This document shows positions 34,478 to 49,306 of a stretch of DNA of 64,000 nt, one piece after another (within the stretch, counting starts at the first letter, position 1; every line of letters begins with the position of its first letter). Origin of the DNA: Mucor racemosus (lineage: Eukaryota > Mucoromycota > Mucoromycetes > Mucorales > Mucoraceae); assembly GCA_027405735.1 (NCBI GenBank), contig JAPEHQ010000014.1, positions 868,001 to 932,000 of the forward strand, written 5' to 3'. The position numbers and the translations under genes were made by a program. The notes beneath the pieces are model-generated. The model had not been told where the DNA came from. It saw nothing but the letters and a program-made list of their open reading frames with translations, and made no database searches.

Positions 34478-35536
34478 ATTCAAATCTCGAGATATTTGAC
34501 ATTTTAGGTTGTCTTTTTAAGCTGAAGAAAAGCAAGTGTTTCACGTTTGAAGTCTTTATACTCGCTGAAAAATAAAAATGAATAGAAATAACTTTTTTAT
34601 GAATATTCTGTAGCATCTCAAGTATAGCCCTACATTTTATATTTCCTGATTATCTATTGAAATTGGGGAACGCTCCAATTTTGAATATGACCATATAAAA
34701 TTGCATAATCAGATATGCACACGTAACTGAGCTTGAATCCAAAAAGTGTTCAAATGGAAAAAAAATCCAAAAAAATCCAAAAAAAACCTTGTATGTTTAA
34801 TTACTCACGAAAATGCATAGTAAGTTGAACTAGCGTATTAAATATCTTGGGTTTAGTTTTTGATTCTGAATCGATCTGTGTAGGTTTTGAAAATATTTTT
34901 CTTATAAAATCTCTAGTAAATTTAGTATCAAATTTTAACGGTTTATGGTCAAAAAGTACCCTTCATTCAAATGCAACCCTAAAATATTTTATTTGCACGT
35001 TATGCGCAGCAAAATTATCTACAGAATGAGTATTTATACGTAGCTGTAGCCCTATTTTTTGTGGGGATATACGTTTTTTTAATTTTTTTTTGTGAAACCG
35101 AAAAATTTTCCTTGTATATCCTCGTCCAAAATGAATCATTTTTTGTATCCCCAAAAATCAATCATTCAATCACAGTTTTCTCGACGAAAAATCAATATTT
35201 TTTGACGAGGTAAAATTCATTAGATAGGTGCTAATGAGTACTATCCTAAGGTTTTAGCTTTGCATACCAGCCATCCCTTCATGGATCTCTATAACAGAAA
35301 AAGTGCTCTCACAAAATTTATAAAAAATAAAAAAGTTTTTACAGCCATCCGAAACTTAAATATTCTGATATAGAATGAAAAATAAAGTAGACTTTACTTA
35401 ATAACCACCATTGCAATACCTTAGTATTTTCTCGACTTATTTTCATTTAAAATGCGCTTTCTCAATTTTAAGCTGGCCATGGCCATTTTCGCATCATTCA
35501 AATTTATGAAACAATCACTATAATAACCATCCTTGC
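34478..35536. repeat. Family B repeat, copy B2 (resumes 36074-36130)
   Basis: Colinear with B1 and B3 from CTCGAGATATTTGAC onward. It is interrupted at 35537-36073 by a C element, after which B sequence (CTTGCTTCACTTAATAAAAT...) continues as in B1 at about 31,650. Confidence 0.75.
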
Positions 35537-36073
35537 TGTCGTATATTTGCAGGATTGATAAATAGTACTTAAAAAAGAATACAATTATAAAAAAATGAGT
35601 AATTAATCAGTTCTTCAACTGTATAATAAAAACAAGATATCGTTTATTTAGATGTAAAAGTATGGCCTTTTATATTGATTTGACATTGAGATCCTGAGAT
35701 GTAATTTAAGGCACTATTGAACCCTTAAATCTGTTTGGTAGTAATCTATGGATTGAAATGGATCAATCATAATTTAACCGTTCTTGCAGAGCTTGTGAGT
35801 TGTCTTGTTTCAATGCTGCGCTAAATGTACTTGGATGTTGATTTGATAGCTACTTGATTGATTAACCGCTGGGATGAAATAGTATGGTGTCATAATTGAG
35901 ATCAAAGCGTTCTTGGCAATTACTGGAGTAGATTAAACTTGATACGCTAGGAGTTTCTTATATCCGATATCAAGACTTGCACTTCAATACATGTCGTAGT
36001 CAATAGATTGTGAGATGTATTATTGATACTGTAGAAGGTGATAATGTATGAGACTAGTAGGTGGAATACAACA
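35537..36073. mobile_element. Family C element inserted in B2
   Basis: A 537-bp element. The ends TGTCGTAT and ATACAACA are imperfect inverted repeats, flanked by CTTGC (35532-35536 and 36074-36078). B1 at 31.64 kb shows the empty site with a single CTTGC. There is no transposase frame. Other C copies lie at 2.6, 17.0 and 61.97 kb. Confidence 0.85.
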
Positions 36074-36130
36074 CTTGCTTCACTTAATAAAATCTGTAGC
36101 CGAGACAATGTTGAATGGATGGATACTGTT

Positions 36131-36640
36131 TTTGAAAACAAGTTTCTGCTAAAATTGATCACCAGTACAAGTATTATCCTTTTTTAGCTTATTTTTCTCT
36201 CTAAAATCGTTGAAACTAGACTTGGCATTTAAAATTATATATCAAAATGTGTGAAATAATTTGTTCGATAACTTCTATTATGTGTTCAAATAAGACTGTA
36301 TAGTGATAGTTAAGGGTTGCCCTAGGCGTATATACTAGAATCCAGCAAAGTTTATACCACCACAAAAATCTCGACGAAATTGATAGATACAATAAAATAA
36401 ATTGCATATTCGTTTTTAGCAGCCAATTGTATCCCAGAAAAGTTGGCTGCCTGATTAATAGCGATACTTTTTTAAAAAAACGTGAAAATTCTCCAAATTG
36501 TTAAAACTACAAAATAGAAAAACAAAAAAAAAAAAACAGAATTTACAATTATGAGGTTTGGGGGTCCAAAAAAAAAAACCATCCCTGAAACTTTAATATG
36601 TAATAAAACATTGAAAAATAGGATTAGAAACTATTATTTG
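36131..36640. other. Intergenic between B2 and B3
   Basis: No gene seen. A short frame at 36216-36407 on the minus strand has no domain. Confidence 0.35.
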
Positions 36641-36644
36641 CAAG

Positions 36645-37620
36645 CTTATAAAATCTCGAGATATTTGACGTCTTAGATTGAGATTTTAAGCGGGGGAAAA
36701 ACAAGTGTTTCACTTTTGAAGCATTTATACTCGCTGAAAAATCAAGATGAATAGAAATAACTTTTTTGTCAATATTCTGTAGCATCTCAAGTATATCTTA
36801 CATTTTTTATTTCCTGATTATCTATTGAAATGGGGGCACGCTCCGATTTTGAATATCACCATATAAAATTGTATAATCAGATATGCACATGTGACTGAGC
36901 TTCAATTCAAAAAAGTGTTCAAATGGAAAAAAAATCCAAAAAAAACCAAAAAAAACCTTGTATGTTTAATTACTCACAAAAATGCAAAGTTGAACTAGCG
37001 TATTAAATATCTTGGGTTTAGTTTTTGATTCTGAATCGATCTGTGTAGGTTTTGAAAATATTTTTCTTATAAAATCTCTAGTTAATTTAGTATCAAGTTT
37101 TAACGGGTTTTGATCAAAAAGTGCCCTTCATTCAAATGCAACCCTAAAATATTTTATTTACATGTTATGCGCAGCAAAATTATCTACAGAATGAGTATTT
37201 ATACGTAGCTGTAGCTCTATTTTTCGTGGGGATATATATTTTTTTAATTTTTTTTTGTAAAACCGAAAATTTTTCCTTGTATATCCTCGTCCAAAATGAA
37301 TCGTTTTTTGTATCCCCAAAAATCAATCATTCAATCACAATTTTCTCAACGAAAAATCAATATTTTTTGACAAAACAAAATTCGTTCGATAACCGCTAAT
37401 GAGCCCTATTATTATATGCATTTAAAATTGCATATCAGCCTTCCCTGTATCAATTTTATTCCATTAAATCTGCTTTTATCTAATTTGCAAAAAAAAAAAA
37501 AGATCTCCACAACGATTTAAAAGAGGAATATCCGGGTAGAAAATAAAAAACTAACTAGGCTTTACCTAATAATCATTATTGCAATACCGTATTAATGTTT
37601 CCTCAAGTTATTTTCATTTC
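36645..37620. repeat. Family B repeat, copy B3
   Basis: Starts CTCGAGATATTTGACG and carries the same landmarks as B1 and B2, with more indels. Its 3' end has diverged from B1/B2 after about 37,400. Confidence 0.7.
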
Positions 37621-37920
37621 AAATATGGTTAATACTATCTAAATAATTTTTTCTGATTTTTATATACATATATATAAACATAGATTTATGGTTTCAATCA
37701 AAAGCAATGCGTTAATAAACATTAATTATGTGCATCATAATGATACGTAAAAGTAAAAGCTATTTTTGAATACTGATTAAATTTTTTTTGACTCAGAATT
37801 GCTGTTGTATTAACATGTTTACTTTTTACTCGTGGGGTATACCGTTCATAGAAAAATTAATACATTCAATAGCCTAATGCTTTTATAAATAATAATGAAA
37901 AAATAATTTTCAACGTTCGA

Positions 37921-38345
37921 CTTACCTCATTTTGTTTAAAATTCGTTAACAATTCATCATTAGTAATTTTTGCTTTAATAAAAGCACAATTAGACAGCAA
38001 AAGATTGGAAATACCATGCCTTTAAATTAATGTTATTCTCCACCCAATAGTATTTTCTATTATTTCTAGAATACGTACGCTCCAAAAATGAAGTTACTAT
38101 TGCACCACCAGAATCAACTGGAGAACTGCAATAATCAGGTCAATAATCGATATCGTTCATGTCAGGCTTCTGAAATGCTGCAACAAGATGGGATTCAGAT
38201 TTGTTAGTATTGTCATATTCTGTGACAAAAATGCTCCATTCATTCAATTTTGAAACAGCCTTAAACTTGCCAACAATTTAAGTCATCATATTAAAGCACA
38301 AGTGGCCCACGACTAATTGTTTGATTTGGTCTTTATGTTAATGCG
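37921..38345 (-). pseudogene. Decayed spliced gene, unrecognised
   Basis: On the minus strand one frame spans about 38,345 to 38,065 with two stop codons, reading ...VGKFKAVSKLNEWSIFVTEY... and ...SSPVDSGGAIVTSFLERT. Removing a plausible intron (donor GTATTC at about 38,076, acceptor AAAG at about 38,024) continues it with HGISNLLLSNCAFIKAKIT and TNDELLTNFKQNE, ending at a clean GAG|GTAAGT donor near 37,925. The protein-like composition and splice signals argue for a once-functional gene; the stops argue that it is dead. The family is unknown. Confidence 0.4.
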
Positions 38346-38800
38346 GATTTGCTTCCATACAAGTTGCAACCACCCCCATCAACATTCCTAAATAACTTGG
38401 TTAGCTATGGGGTTGCTTCATTGTCAGAGTTAGGCAAAAAGTATTTTTGAAAAGTACCACTACTATCAGAATACTTTTATTATTTTTTCTGCAATTAAAA
38501 ATGATTTGTTAAGTAGTTTCAATCGTTGCATGTAGCGTATTTCTATGAAAATTATGAAATTTTTCTATGGTAGCACAGTGACTAGGCTATAGGTTACAGT
38601 CATATCACTCTTATTTGTATTATTTTTATATAAAATCTTCTAAAGAAGTAGTACAATATGATATTTTTATGTATTACGTAGTGATTATTATCGACTATCC
38701 TCCTAGTTTTTTTGATTTAGGTTTATTGACTAATTGACTAGATTTATTGAAAATAGGTAGTATATTACAGTTTCTTTCAAACTAAGAAATATATACCAAA
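38346..38800. other. Intergenic, no gene seen
   Basis: AT-rich with no supported feature. Confidence 0.35.
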
Positions 38801-41190
38801 TACTCTCTTGTCATGTAAAGTTAAAAATTACTAGAAACAAAATTTGCCTAGTAGATAGAGTTTTTGGTCTATCAAGTAGGTTTCAGATAGTTTTTGAATT
38901 TACTGCCAAAAATTTAGTCAAATTCCATGACATTTCAAAAAAGTGATGTATTCCTTCAATAGGCCATTGCTATCTTCCCGACAGCTGCCCAAAAATGAGC
39001 GAGTTAGTATCAGGATATAAGTGCAATCGCCTAACATTGACCGAAACTTGTCATAAAATCGACTGTAAAATTAAGCATCTAAATTTAGGTGTCAATTTTT
39101 TGCAGTTACAAGATAGATCCAATCGAAAGCTCCTCTAAATTTTTTTGTCTCAGCAAAAAATATTAATTTTTCGTCGAGATAATCAAAAGAATAGTTCACA
39201 TTACAGCTTGCAGCCTAGGATTTCACAAACAACGCATCGTATTACGGTTAACCGAGTTTGACTGCTTTAACGGGCCGTTTTTTATGCAAACTCGAATGAG
39301 GGTATTCGAGTTTCTTCTTTTCTTTTTTTGTTAGCTAAGCTCGAAAACTAAGTATAAAAGACGAGCCGAGCCTAGGACGAGCTTGACCAAAGCTCGCCAC
39401 AACGAGCCGAGCTTTGTATCACTCGAGCTCGAGCCGAGCTTTAATAAAAGCTCGTTTGACAAAGACGAGTTTTTGACTTTTTTTTAAAAAGCTCGTTTGA
39501 GAAAGACGAGCTTTTGACTTCTTTTCAAAAAGTTCAAATTTAAATAATAATTAGTAAATGCTATGACATTATTACTTTAGATAATTGTCAATTGACATTC
39601 ATAAGTTTGCTTTACTTTAGATATTTGTCACTGGAAAGGTAAAATAAAGCTCGCATTGAGATGATGAGTTTTAGTCGCTGCATAAAAAAGCTCGTTTGGG
39701 GTAAACGAGCTCTAGTCACGCGCAAAAAAAAGCTCGTCGAGGTTGAACGAGCTTTTTTGTAAGCTCGTCTAACTTTAACGAGCCTTGAGAAAAGCTCGGC
39801 TGCATAAAAAAGGCTCGGCTCGTTTAATATCACTATCGAAAACAGGATTGAAAAAATACTTCAAGTTGTGAAACTGTCAAATATGCTATTATCGATTCAT
39901 AATCCCATATTAACTTGACAAGGTTGCTATTAACAGCCTCCTTAAGGCAAACCAATACTTGCTCCCACCCCGTTTTTTATCTGGGTTACAAAAGAACGGG
40001 CCGTTTTCCAACTCGAATCGAATGGCCGTTTCCGTTAAAACTCGATTCAAACTCGAATCGAAGCCCATTCCTATTGCAGCCTATGATAACTGAGTTCCAA
40101 AATCGATTTGTCTAAATGATTGAGAAATGATTGAGAAATGATTCAAAAAACAAAATCGTTCAATGGCTCATAAACTGCAAAGTAAGTAGACATAGAGTAT
40201 TAAATAATTTTTGTACAGTTTTAAATTCTGTATCCATCCAAATAAAATTCAGTCAAATATTTTACATAAAATTTTACGTAAAATGCGATTGAAATTTTGG
40301 AGGTTTTTTGATGATACACAAAACTTTTTATATGCATATTTTAAATATAAGTAGTTGTAATAATGCGCAAGGCAATTATCTATCGATCGGGCTATTGCTA
40401 AACCTTCTAGCTGCATTTTTCGTAGAGAAAACAAGATTTTTGTTCATTTTTTTCAAATTCAGAATTTGGGGATGAGGGTATATAAGGGAAAAATGGAAGC
40501 TAGAAATGAAGGTATCTTTTTGTACACATTTTTGAGGATATCTCCACGAAAAATCAATATTTTGAAAAAAAATAAATTGAGTCCGAGAGAGCTCAACGAG
40601 CGTAATGACATGAATGTGAAAAAAATGTTGCTCAATTAAACAAATATTTTGAAATCTACTACAAAAATATCAAAAAAAAAGAAAAAAAAAATAAAAGTGC
40701 CCAGAATTTTTTCATACTAAAATATGTTATAGAGCACTTTAAAACAAGTAAGTTTCATTATTAGAAAGTATTAGTATAACTTAATTTTTTTTAGAGAGTT
40801 GGAGCCTCAAAGTTTTTGATTTTTAGCAGTGAAATACGCGTAAAAATCTGAAACATTAGCACTGAAAAAGTTATACCAACTGTAAAAAGTAGGATATTTC
40901 TGAATACTTGTTTTTGGATTAAAGTTGATCATCTCAGCTACAATAACATATAATTTTTTCTTAGTGTTATTTAGTGAAAAAAAAAGTAGAGCACAGATGA
41001 AAAATGAGACCCAGTTTTTAGGAGGGGAAGGCAGTGTTTTCGAGTCTTCCGTGAGACATAAAATAAATTCAGGAACATGTAGCATAGTGCGACCAATTCA
41101 TTTCTGTCTAGCAGTGTCTAAGGTAGATCCTAAAAATTGTTTAGTACGAGGTTTGTTATATAAAAGATGGCACGCTCCGGTTTTGAAGAC
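38801..41190. repeat. Family A repeat, copy A5, interrupted by a hAT-like element
   Basis: Plus-strand orientation like A3. The conserved short frame (about 40,477-40,638) reads MRVYKGKMEARN and ends early in this copy. A sequence lies at 38,801-39,215 and 40,074-41,190; the middle is the element at 39,216-40,073. It ends near GGCACGCTCCGGTTTTGAAG. Confidence 0.75.
39216..40073. mobile_element. Non-autonomous hAT-like element nested in A5
   Basis: An 858-bp insert flanked by the 8-bp direct repeat TTGCAGCC (39208-39215, 40074-40081), with tips TAGGAT... and ...ATTCCTA. Other A copies (e.g. 53.8 kb) show the site without the insert. The interior is packed with short repeats of CGAGCTC, AAGCTCGTTT and AACGGGCCGTTTT on both strands. 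An 8-bp duplication, short TAGG-type ends and many subterminal motifs fit the hAT superfamily. No transposase is encoded. Confidence 0.85.
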
Positions 41191-41399
41191 TTGCCTCTCC
41201 CAAAACTAGGCTTAAAAATCTTTATGATTCATAAGCCAGGCGTCTTCGCTATCATGACATTTTTTTTTAATTTTATTGCTACAAACTTTCCTCCTTACGT
41301 TACTCATTAATGGATATAATATAGCTTATTAGAAAACTTGTATAAAAATCATAATAATAATAGTGATAAAACTATATTATTATATTGCAAAAATTCAAC

Positions 41400-41660
41400 A
41401 GCCTTGGTATTCTAACACCTTCAGTCCTGTATGTTACATTTGTAAATTGAAAACTGAGGGGTGTTCAATGGTATTTGACAGAACCAGTGGAGGATGCAAT
41501 AAATGAAAGATAATTTCTCCAATTTCAATTGACATTGATCCAATAGAATGAATCTCTCCATCCTTACTACAGTATTTGACAACCCCGTCCAATGTTGAAT
41601 TATGTGACTAGGGAAAGCTTACCCCAGGTGCCTTCTTTTATTTGAAATCCTGTCAAGAAT
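41400..41660 (-). pseudogene. Protein-like remnant upstream of uL4m, unrecognised
   Basis: On the minus strand, GFQIKEGTWGKLSLVT (from about 41,656) runs into a stop. A shifted frame then continues about 58 codons as ...GVVKYCSKDGEIHSIGSMSI... to a TAA near 41,435. The two parts look like one protein split by a frameshift. I do not recognise the family. Confidence 0.3.
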
Positions 41661-41728
41661 TTTACTATTGTTTTATTCTTGTAACATAGGCAAACCTTCT
41701 TTACCTTTATATAATACAAATAATCATA

Positions 41729-42614
41729 ATGTCTTTTGTGAAAACATTTGTAAACGCTTCTGCTTTGATCAAGGTAAAATAAATATTTTTAATTAGAATT
41801 TGATGGCAAATCAATGTTGAATTTCATAAATTAATACCCTGGTTTTTATTCGATAGACAGCACCTATTCAAAAGAGAGCTTTTGCTTCAGCTGTTGAAAC
41901 CGCACCAAAAGGTTAGAAATTAATAGATAAAAGCATTTTAGCAATGATTATTTATTTAAAAATGTAGTTTTCCCCACAACTATTCAAGCTTTCCTCCGTG
42001 AGTTCAAAACTAATGAGCCAGTATCCATTATCGACTTGGATAAAAGTGTTTTCGGTGCACCTATTCGTAGAGATATTTTACACCGTGTAGTTGTATGGCA
42101 AAGAGATGCTATGCGTCAAGGCACAGGTTCTAGTAAAGGCCGTGCTGATGTTCGTGGTAGTGGTAAAAAGGTTGCTCCTCAAAAGGGCCGTGGTAAGGCC
42201 AGACAGGGTGATGGTAAAGCACCTCATATGACAGGTGGTGGTATTGCTTTCGGACCCAAACCTAGAGACCACAGCACAGAATTACCTAGAAAGGTTCAAG
42301 AGTTAGGTCTTCGTGTTGCCCTGAGCGCTAAATATGCCCAAGATCAATTAATTGTCGTTGAATCCCTTCAAGATCTTACTACACCCAAGACCCGCGAATT
42401 AAAAAACATTTTGGAATCAAGTTATGGATCACCCAGAACTTTAGTTATTATTGATGATTGCAATTCCAACATTGAATTAGCTGCTCGTAACATTCCTAAT
42501 TGTGAAGTTATTCATGTAGAAGAAACCAACGTTTTAGATTTAATGACTTATGAAAAGTTAATCATTGAGAAAAATGCCGTCGAGACATTAGAGGAAGTTC
42601 TCAAGGCCGAGTAA
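41729..42614 (+). CDS. MRPL4: Mitochondrial large-subunit ribosomal protein uL4m
   Basis: Three exons: 41729-41773, 41857-41911 and 41968-42614; 248 residues. The N-terminal about 30 residues are basic and Ser/Ala-rich, consistent with mitochondrial import. The L4 core shows VFGAPIRRDILHRVVVWQRD, then the basic extended loop with GSGKKVAPQKGRGKARQGD and HMTGGGIAFGPKPRD, which in L4 proteins reaches into the peptide exit tunnel. The C-terminal half follows with VIIDD and NVLDLMTYEKLI. The yeast orthologue is Yml6. It converges with the DEAD-box gene, 220 bases away. Confidence 0.93.
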
Positions 42615-42834
42615 ATTTAAATTTTCTGTACAAAATAAAATAATAACCATATAAATTCAATTTTACATTTGCTTTTACTTTTTTCAGTTTTATTTTATTA
42701 AATGATGTTTTGAATATTGTATTTTATTAAATGATGATTTGAATGTTTTATTCTTTTTAGTTTTTTTTTGTTGTACTATCATGAAAATTAACGAGCTGAT
42801 AAAATATACATTTGATTCAACATATGCTTTTAAT

Positions 42835-46014
<3,180 letters not shown>

Positions 46015-47155
46015 TTTATAAATGCTTATATATGACTTTGTTACAGAGAAAAAAGAACAAAGAGTAATTTTTTTCAGGCATGCATCTCGCTTGCCTTATT
46101 CCATGATACACGCCCTTCATTCGTGACCTTTTTGCTTCATCAAAAATGTGCTAATTGGTGTCCCAATACCCTATGACGCTCATTAAAGTTGACTTGAAAA
46201 TTTCAATCGATTCAAGGTTGGTATGGGTCAATGTGTACTACGTGAACTGATTTTCTATCTTATTTTGCATTCATGTTGATACTTGTCATTCAAAGTATTC
46301 AACTCGTATACAGTGATAAATATGGGGAGGCTTATAACAAGTAAGAAGATCAAAGGGTTAAAAAACAAGATAAGGCAAAAAGCCACTGTCAATATAAACA
46401 AACAAAGTAACTTCTATATAAAACCCCCTTTTTCTATAGTTCATTATTCCTACCACCTTCTAAGCAGCATCTCTATTGGATTATATGTATTGATAGTAAA
46501 TAAATGGTCTAATTTACCTCCTTCCAAAGGATCAATCAACAACAAAACTACATTGATTGAAACGCCGACGAGATTTCAAGATTCAATTGTAAATTTAAAG
46601 GATTTATTTCAGGTTATTTTCAGTAGTTTATAATTATTTTGTTATTTTAAAAACAACAATTAGTATGTGAAATAAATGAAAATATTTTTTTCATAAAAAA
46701 AAAAGCTCAAATTCATTGCATATTCACCCATTTGCGAGAGAATATCAAATATTGTGAGAGGATGTTTAATATTTCGAGGGACCTTTGGTAATTTTTAATA
46801 AATTACCATTTTAAGCCTTGTTTTCGAGAAATAAAAAACTATGTCGTAAATTTAATATATTCAAAGTACTGTTAAAGGCTTTGTACACCAATGTTCTATT
46901 TCAGAATTGTGTTGAAAAAACTCTATAAAAGAATCAAATGTGATACTCAAAATCAAAGCCCGATGACAAATTTTCTGTTTTTGTTCCTTGTTATCAGTAA
47001 ACACCTTAAAAGGGTTATTAAAAATATCATGTTTTGTGGGCATACCAGGCCATCGAAAGAATTCATATATTTTATTGATATTTTTAAATTAAGGTCCCAA
47101 CATTTAAAATGAGAAAGAACCAAGGGATGATTTTTTATATTACTATTGTAGATAT
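46015..47155. other. Intergenic between helicase and kinase-like genes
   Basis: No supported gene. A plus-strand frame from ATG 46,322 to 46,633 (about 103 codons) is possible but has no domain, and a TATATAAAA element inside it suggests promoter rather than coding sequence. Confidence 0.35.
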
Positions 47156-48781
47156 TTACACCAATAAATGTGCTGCTTCTAAACTTGCAAATATGTCACT
47201 TGGTGTAATTGTGGATTGTGTTTGTTGTATTAATGCATTTTGATGTTGTTGTTGAAGAATTTGATATTGTTGCCATTCAGGTACATTAAACATTTTATTT
47301 GAAAATGGTAACATAACATAATGTTCAGTTGATGGGACATTCGTTAATGTGTATAATCTTGTTGTTGATGCTGACACAATACCCTTGATTTTTGAGTATG
47401 TTCTGAGATGATCTGCAACTTCTGCACGTCTTGCTACAATATATTCTGTCACTTCCCTCTCTAATGGAACTGAAAGGTCTAAATTGTCATGTATAACCTG
47501 TAATAATTCACATAATTCGGCTGCTGTGGGTCGATTCTCGGGTTTAGGCTCTAAACAAGAAACATACAACTTTTGATACCAATCTGGTAATCCAGGTACA
47601 GGCTCAATACGGTAAGCATTGTCTGAAAATCCACCATGAGCACTATGTGCATCTAATAATACATCAGGAGATGGGAAAATCACTTTACTCACCAATTGCC
47701 AAATAATAATTCCCAGACTATAAACATCAGATTTCTCAGTATATACTCCACGTCTTATTTCAGGTGCAATATAAGGTAATCTACCATACACTGCTTTGGT
47801 TAGAGCGGTCACCGAAGAAGACTCTTTGGATGGGGTGGAAAATCGATAATCAACTAAAAAGTAATCGCTGTCGGTACACATGATATTTCTTGGGTGAACA
47901 TTTCGGTGACACAATCCAGCTTTGTGTAAATCGGCCAAATTTACCGATAGTCGTAAAATGGTTCCTGTAATTGTCTTGAGATCCAAATCACCCAAAGGCA
48001 ATTGCTGCATATGATCTTCTAAATTACCATCGTTACTCATTTTCATCACCATCATCAAATCGCCCGTACTTTCACAAACAGTAAGGCCCTGAAAAAGTAA
48101 TGGTAAAAATGCTTTTGATTGAACGGAGATCTTAATTGTGATTTATGAGTAAAAAAAAAAAGAAGTTGTATCACGTTATCAACCCCCACCCCCAAATTAT
48201 ACCTCATTCAAAATCTTGTCATCTACCACTTTGAGTGATACTTTAACAGGTTCAACATCGTAAGGTGGGCTCATTAAAGCAGCATAAACTGCAGAAAACC
48301 CGCCTGCTCCAATAAATTGCATACTTGAAAACCAAGTCCATGGAAACCATTGCATATACTGATCTAATCCTTCTAAATAAATCTGCTTTACAGCTTTTCT
48401 AGCCCGGGGATGAGATGTGTTTACGATTTGTTCTAAACCATAATTTTCAGCCAAATTTTTGTAGGCAAGTTGCTGTCTCCAAATAAACGACCAACTCTTG
48501 TAAGAAATGTTTGTTAATTATGTGCATTAAAATATCCATGAAACACTTACCCAAACATGATCGAATTGAATCACATTGTCATTATAATATGCACATATTT
48601 CTTGGTATAATTTTGCTAATTCTTCAGGCATATTTCCAATATTTGAAGCAGTAAATAACATTTCCATACCGAAATTCTGAGGATGATTTTCGATAAATTG
48701 ATTGATCTTTCTTCTTGTCTGAAGGATCAGTTCTTCACTTAATTGTTGTGTATATAATATCTCAAGTTCTTGATCATTCAT
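47156..48781 (-). CDS. Protein-kinase-like protein, probable pseudokinase
   Basis: Three exons: 48781-48551, 48496-48203 and 48088-47156; 485 residues. The kinase domain starts at about residue 138: glycine loop GAGGFSAVY (140-148), the VAIK-type Lys in VSLK (166), catalytic loop HRNVHPRN (236-243), activation segment start VDYR (254-257), APE (283-285), and DVYSLGIIIWQL. Compared with active kinases, HRD has become HRN (Asn238) and DFG has become DYR, while the Lys, the second Asn and the DFG Asp are kept. It may bind ATP without phosphorylating, or have weak activity. About 135 N-terminal residues are helical and unrecognised. The C-terminal end is Gln-rich. Confidence 0.85.
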
Positions 48782-49306
48782 TGTAAGTATTTATTGAAGG
48801 AATGTAGGGAAAAAAGGTAAATATTATTTACCGAACGTAGGCAAAAGTATTAGTATTAGAGTTATAAACCAAATTCGTTAATTGGTTTGGATTATTTAGA
48901 GCAAACTTAACGTCATCATTGGTGCTAGTTTTCAATGCCAATAATGGCCGTGTAGGCTTGGGGATTGTAGTACCAAGGATACAAGATCATTGTGTCATTT
49001 AAGCTCATCTAAAAAGTCTAGAATTTGTCAGGTTTCATTGAGAGCATTGGTAACATATACCGTATATATCGAGGTACCATTTTGAAACATCTACAAGCTC
49101 TCTAGAGTAGCCTTTTCGTATAATGCAATAGCTATACATGCAAAATACATAATAATGATAGTCAATTCTTAAAAGCAAACTTCTTTTGATACTTGATTGA
49201 GAAATGCAAATAATAATATGCCATGATATTTTATTTTGAAAAACTTTACAATGTAATTCATCACGCACATCTTGAACACTATTTGCTAATTCATTGTATT
49301 TCGCAA
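48782..49306. other. Intergenic, no gene seen
   Basis: Between the kinase-like gene promoter and the LDAH 3' end, both on the minus strand. Small frames have no domain. Confidence 0.4.

Noticed and set aside
46322..46633. Possible 103-codon gene upstream of the helicase
   Set aside because: No homology recognised, the frame covers a TATATAAAA promoter-like element, and the stop is close to a possible donor; support is too weak.
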